The notes beneath the pieces are model-generated. The model saw nothing but the letters and a program-made list of their open reading frames with translations, did no database searches and was not told where the DNA came from. Positions 58,654 to 64,000 of a stretch of DNA of 64,000 nt are shown here, piece by piece; within the stretch, counting starts at the first letter, position 1, and each line of letters starts with the position of its first letter. This DNA is from Microstegium vimineum. Taxonomy: Eukaryota > Streptophyta > Magnoliopsida > Poales > Poaceae. Position numbers and translations under genes: made by a program. The stretch lies in assembly GCA_022036555.1 (NCBI GenBank), contig CM039122.1:53022693-53086692 (forward strand), given 5' to 3'.

Positions 58654-59674
58654 TAACTATATGTTCTTGTTCTAAGCTAAGCAACATGCCGTGCTGAGAC
58701 AGTGAGACTCTACTTTTGAAGTGGCGATCGAATATATGTAGTGAGATGGGATCCAGTCAGCCAGAGTATAATAAACAGAGAGAATAAAGAAAGTGTAGCC
58801 TCCACCTCCACGCAGCTGCACTCGTCCGCAGTACGTTGGCTCGCGCTGTGGCCTTTCTCGACAGGTGTCGTTTCATCATACGGCAATGATTGACACTTGT
58901 CCGGCCACTATGGACTATGGTACAGGAAAATATACAAATAATACAGTATACCGTATACGCGAGCCACTTTTCTCGCGTTCCAGCCCAAAAGGAACCTCTC
59001 TGCTTTCCTCAAAGAAGGTGAAGTACTACTGGTAGTGGTTTGAACCTCGGAGCTTGGAATGCTGATCTGTGCATGGTGATCGAGAAGGAAACTGCAACTC
59101 CATTGGTCCGTTCGGCCTGCATCTGCATGGACCATCGTACCACGTGGTCTGCGCGCGTGCGCGGCGCGACCAACCAGAGGCGCAGCTCCGGAGCACCACG
59201 GCGAGGGCAATCTCTCCTTTCAGTTTCCAAAGCGATATGATATGGTCTCCCGTGCCGTGTGCGTGGTCACCAACTCAGCTAGCATGCACGCCACCCCGGC
59301 CCATCGATGGATCGGAGTAGAGAACACGTAGTACGTACGGAGTACTAGTATAATTAGCAACTGCTAATGTCAAGCATCGATATCGTCCATCGACCTACAT
59401 ACTACCATCGCTGAAATACTATAAGGAGTAGAGTATAGCTCTCTACTAATTCGATGAAGAAGAAACCTCACTCTGTTTTTGTAATATTTAAGAAGATGTA
59501 CGTGTAACATATCCGAGAAGGCGAAAACCAAGATAGACCCCTTTATATTACTCTGTACATCTATACCTAATAATAAAGAGGCAAAATTTCAGCCTCTTTG
59601 TTTTCGTCCATCCATTCTTTTTAGATCTGTCCTCCCTCTAACTACCTTGTAATGAAGAGTTTTTCTCGTCTGGA

Positions 59675-59739
<65 letters not shown>

Positions 59740-60825
59740 CACGTTCTCATATACGAGTTAGAATAGATCTTATATCTAGCACGAAACAGAGTTTAGTTAG
59801 AAGTTGTAATTGTAAACCAAATAGAGCTCTAAATCCTATATCAAACATGTAAGACTTCCAAGTAAACATGAAAAGAATTTCTAATCCAAATAGAAATAGG
59901 ATAATTAGAATAGAAATTAAACAATAAAAAGGAATTCTAATCTAAATCAAAATAGGGTAATAAGAATAGAAATTAAGCAATCATATGTTGTTGGTACTAA
60001 TCCACAACACATGATTTAAATGAACAACCAAAGATATATTAGGGAACACTAGCTACACCATGAAGCATCTGATTTGGAAAAAAATCATTTACGGAAACAT
60101 CTCTATGGGAAAAAACACACGAAAAAAATTTGGACGTAAGACGTGAGGCCTCTCAAGCGGTGGCTGAGATGGAAAAAAATTTGTAATGGCCGTAGATTAA
60201 AAAAAATCGGACGAGCAGTAGTTGAGACAGAAACAAATTAGACGTCGGGCTTTAGTGTCTGACATAGAATCGATGAGTTAAATAGAGTACAAATGAATAA
60301 TATTCTATTTAATTACCCGTCGCAACGTATGGACACTTTTGCTAGTTTTCTATAAAACACTTGTCTAATAAAGTTATCGTTGAGTAGATTTTCGAAAGAC
60401 TAGTAGTTATTGTCAAGAAAAAAAAGGAACATCGAACCTTTGAAAGGATCATGTGTGCACGCACATAAAAACATGCAGACGCGCAATAGATCCCATGCGT
60501 ACACTCTTAGATATTACGCCAGGCTCAGCGTAGATGTCCTGAAAGAATAGATTTCTGGAGTTATTTTAAGTAAAATTTTTTGAACTTTGACTAAGTTTTA
60601 GAAAAAAATATTAAAATTTATAATATTAAATTAGTATCATTAGATTTACTATAGAACATATTTTTACATGGTGGTTATTTTAAGTCATAGATGTTATTAT
60701 ATTTTTCTATAAAATTAGTTAAAGTTAAAAAAAATCCGACTGACACATGTTATACGAATTGATTTTTTCAGGGATGGATTGCTATGAAACTTTTATCACC
60801 TCTCTTTTTATACGGTACTATATTA
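58654..60825. other. Spacer with microsatellite, no gene recognised
   Basis: No conserved ORF. It includes the (TA)n tract at 59677-59739 and a degenerate Stowaway-like stretch near 60545-60775. Confidence 0.35.
59677..59739. repeat. (TA)n microsatellite, about 31 units
   Basis: Uninterrupted dinucleotide repeat. The ORF that crosses it (alternating Ile-Tyr) is an artefact. Confidence 0.95.
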
Positions 60826-61084
60826 CTCCCTCCGTCCCAAATTATAAGACGTTCCAAGAATCTTGGAGAGTCAAAGCATCTCAAATTTAACCAATAATTA
60901 TAGAGAAACCTATAAAAATTTATGATATTAAATAGACATATTATGAAAATATAATTGATAACGAATCTAATAATACTTAGTTGACATCATAAATGTTATT
61001 ATATTGACATATAACTTTGGTCAAAGTTGAGATAGTTTGACTCTTCAAGATTTTTGGAACGTCTTATAATTTAGAACGTAGGAG
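60826..61084. mobile_element. Stowaway MITE
   Basis: Left CTCCCTCCGTCCCAAATTAT, right inverted CTCCTACGTTCTAAATTAT, flanked by TA at 60824-60825 and 61085-61086. 259 bp with long matching arms ('aagacgttccaa' in both orientations). Confidence 0.75.
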
Positions 61085-61499
61085 TAACATATAATGTCTA
61101 TATAAAACTTTGATAAAACATACATTGAGACTGCCTTTATAAAATATTATGCACACTCTAGCCATGCGCATGGCTTCGTATTGATTTCGAGCATACAAAA
61201 GATGTTATTCGAAAAACAAGATACGGAGGCCCACACATCATTTCTTGTATAAAATAGTATAATGCTAGTTTTTTTTTGACTGTCAACGGGGGCGACGTTC
61301 CCCACCTAATTTTGTATAATAATAATGTGCCCAGGGTGTGAATGTGAAGATTACAGTACATGCTCAGAGATTTGGAGGGGTTAGGGGGTGGGGTTACAGC
61401 ATTGTGACAGAACCTCTTAAGATATGACCCACTTGTCAGGATTAACCAGCTTAATTCCAACAATTGATCCAAACCTTAATTAGTCCGTCAAGTGTCGTC

Positions 61500-64000
61500 A
61501 CTTTGCAGCGGGTCATCCACCTCTATCCGAACAGAATCTCCTCATTACAAACATTACATAAGTAATACAATAATTTAATTTACATTAAAGTAGCGGAAAT
61601 TTGAAGTCATATTACAAACCATACGTTAATAATACATCAAGCTGCTGATAGAGGATAGACAAACAACCGAGGTACTCTTGCCCAAGAGTCAAGCAAAGAC
61701 AGGTTATTCTTCATCTTCATCTACACTGACCACGATCATGCAGCACGAAGCCACACAAACCAGATTGTGGTCCTCATCTGCAACAGGGGTTAACAAACCC
61801 TGAGTACGGGAGTACTCAACAAGACTTATCCGACAAAGAAAAGTATTTGGTGGACAAAACATTATGCAAGTCATAGGATTCAAGGTGTGGTTTGCAAGAA
61901 TCAGATATTTTGCATAAAAGAGCATTTATAAAAGAATTGAAATTCATTGGTTTTATTCATAAGATTACACATGTACCGATTTAGATGTATGATCGATAAC
62001 AAGGTAACCATCCAAAAAGAGATCCAACAAGTATCCAGTTTAAGTGTATTACTACGTGGTAGAGGATAGGGTTATGTTTCCATATGCGAGGAACACGACG
62101 ATTCGAACCGGTTTATCCCAGCTAAGGACTTCCCAATCACACGACATATACATCACTAAAGCACGCATATGACTACTTTTCCCTGGATCCTCTCGCCAAA
62201 ACCGGGGTTCCGCCACCCGAGAGCACAGTACATCTCCATCCAGTTCGCTAACTTGGAGGGTAAACACTACTCTCGCTATCTCTCCACTCCCAGTGCGGGT
62301 TAACCGTTCTTAAGACGAGAATAGCCAGAGTCCAGCTTCCCAAAGTATGTGATAAGTACTCCAAAGTCACAACCCTTGTACATCTACAACGGCAAGGCCC
62401 TAATGACACAAGCGGAAAGAACCAGCTCACCAGTCACCGCTGGTGGTTCCCAAACACCGTGTCCGCCCGGTCCCGATTATTACTTCCAACCATCTCCCTT
62501 TTTCATCAAAACATAACCATTTGCCGAAGCAATACGCTATGTGTAGGTAACCGGAAAAATCACCTACTATAAAAGTTCTAAGCATACTAAGCATTTTAAC
62601 AAAAATTTGCATCTCTAAACAAGTGTCAAGGTTTAAGGCACAAGTAACACAAGGATAAGGCTATGCATCGAATAGGAATTTAATAAAGTACCGTAATGGA
62701 ATAAAATAATCATAAATGTATTTAAAGCAATCATTTTAAATACAAGGAAATGTTTGAATGCACCGGGGCTTGCCTTGGTTGGAGGGATAAACAAACTCGG
62801 GTTCAGATTCAAGAAAGAAAACCTCTTCACTAGAGGTATCCAACCCACCCAACGAACAATCTACACGCTATAATGACATGTTTTAGATGATGCTTGAGTA
62901 GTAAACATGATGCTCAACACATACAAGCATGCATTTAGAAGATGAATTAAATAAATTACAACCTTGAGTACAACTTTCCTTCATGAAGGAAAGCAAAACT
63001 AGGTTATAAAGCAAATTTAATTAAACCCTATTATCTTGATTATCTAAGTTAATAATTACATCCAAAAGAACTGAGTAAACAACATCACATCAAGCATTCC
63101 CAACTTGTGTTTGTCACTGGACAAATGACCATTTGCATCAAATAATCCAAAATCACTCAAAACCTAAAATCATTAGGGTTTCTAAACATTTTATAACTAA
63201 TTAAACAACTAGCCATATATAACAGTTCATCCAAAAATTTCCAAAATTTTTGTACAGCAAGGTAACAGTGTATAAAGGTCACACAAAAATACTAGTTTTT
63301 CAATTACTTTGAGCATTTTTACAGGATTAAAAAATGTATTAAATGTGCACATGTTATAATTTTATTAAATACTACACATCACAGAGAGCATTCACAAATT
63401 TTTGCAAAATTTAAACATGCACAAATTTTAAACAAATGAAAATACAAAAAGCATTACTATTCAAAACTGAAAAAGGGAAAAACCCTTTGAAATAGACACT
63501 GACGCCTGGGGCCCGCGCGTCAGCGTCCCAGCGCCAGAGCAGCGGCGCCGACGACCACAAAACACGGCGGCGCGTCGCCGTCGGTGATCAAACCGAACAA
63601 TCACCCCTCGAATTGGCTTCTAGACTCCACCCCGAACCCAACGAGGTGCAGCACGCCCAAAGCTATCCCTCAGAAAACCCTCGTCGACGGCTTCCGCAGC
63701 GGCCCGAGCTCGGCCGCTCGTGCGCCGACGAGAACAGGCATGCGCCGGAGAAACCAGGTCTCGAAAACGACCCAGGGAACAACCACGAGCAAAACGTCCA
63801 ACAGAAACGAGACTAAAACCTACCCTGGTGACCTTGTCGACGGCAAAGGCGACAACCCGCGCGCGACCGCACATACGCCGGCGGACATAGTCCTCAATCG
63901 GCTCAACCAACAACCCCAGCATGCTTAGCAGCCCCCAAACAACGCGAAGCGCACGCAAAACGAACCCAGAGCTAAACGCAACACCCTCGTCGACGGCCAT
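61500..64000 (-). mobile_element. Probable Ty3/gypsy-type LTR or leader fragment, cut by the window end
   Basis: Read on the - strand it runs from a GC-rich part (64000-63480) with repeated GCCGTCGACGA/GCCGTCGACAA motifs into a long AT-rich part. The block 'ctgagtacgggagtactcaacaag' near 61800 resembles sequences I associate with grass chromovirus (Tekay-like) LTRs. No gag or pol is present in the window. The ORF 63620-64000 (-) has no domain I know. Assignment is low-confidence inference. Confidence 0.35.

Noticed and set aside
59652..59852. Frame with alternating Ile-Tyr
   Set aside because: Translation of the (TA)n microsatellite.

Overview
The window is nuclear DNA of a grass (Poaceae), most likely a panicoid relative of sorghum, maize or sugarcane. 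The basis is split plant genes with GT-AG introns, first exons much richer in GC than the rest, long AT-rich spacers, many Stowaway- and Tourist-like MITEs, and protein families in their grass forms. The species assignment is inference.

Layout. At 1.0-5.3 kb there are two related single-exon ATL-type RING-H2 E3 ligase genes on the + strand. 5.3-10.1 kb is gene-free and full of MITEs, with a 993-bp foldback element at 7999-8991. 10.1-13.1 kb (- strand) is a nine-exon mitochondrial aldehyde dehydrogenase gene of the ALDH2/RF2 type. 13.1-22.8 kb has no recognisable gene. 22.8-27.3 kb (+) is a nine-exon HAK/KUP/KT potassium transporter gene with a long leader. 27.3-32.7 kb is empty of genes.

From 32.7 to 48 kb there is a compact gene block: an NHL-repeat membrane protein (+), an FCF2-like pre-rRNA processing factor (-), an aluminium-activated malate transporter (+) and a membrane-anchored aspartyl protease (-). 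These alternate in orientation. A second foldback element (40816-41574) sits in the shared upstream region of the FCF2 and ALMT genes. 49.6-52.0 kb holds a retroelement RNase H ORF and a GC-rich foldback-like segment. 52.3-57.2 kb has an ORRM1-like organelle RNA-editing factor (+) tail-to-tail with an E-class PPR gene (-). The last 7 kb is repeats, ending in a probable LTR-retrotransposon piece.

The two most notable points are these. (1) Both foldback elements carry tRNA-like A-box/B-box pairs with identical 44-nt spacing inside their arms. (2) Four otherwise well preserved genes (ALDH, HAK, ALMT, aspartyl protease) each need small indel corrections to read through, while four neighbours (NHL, FCF2, ORRM1, PPR) are intact. 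Consensus error in a draft assembly is the simplest reading, but real gene decay is not excluded. Two potassium/anion transporters lie in the window, as do two organelle RNA-editing type proteins, but there is no operon-like logic.
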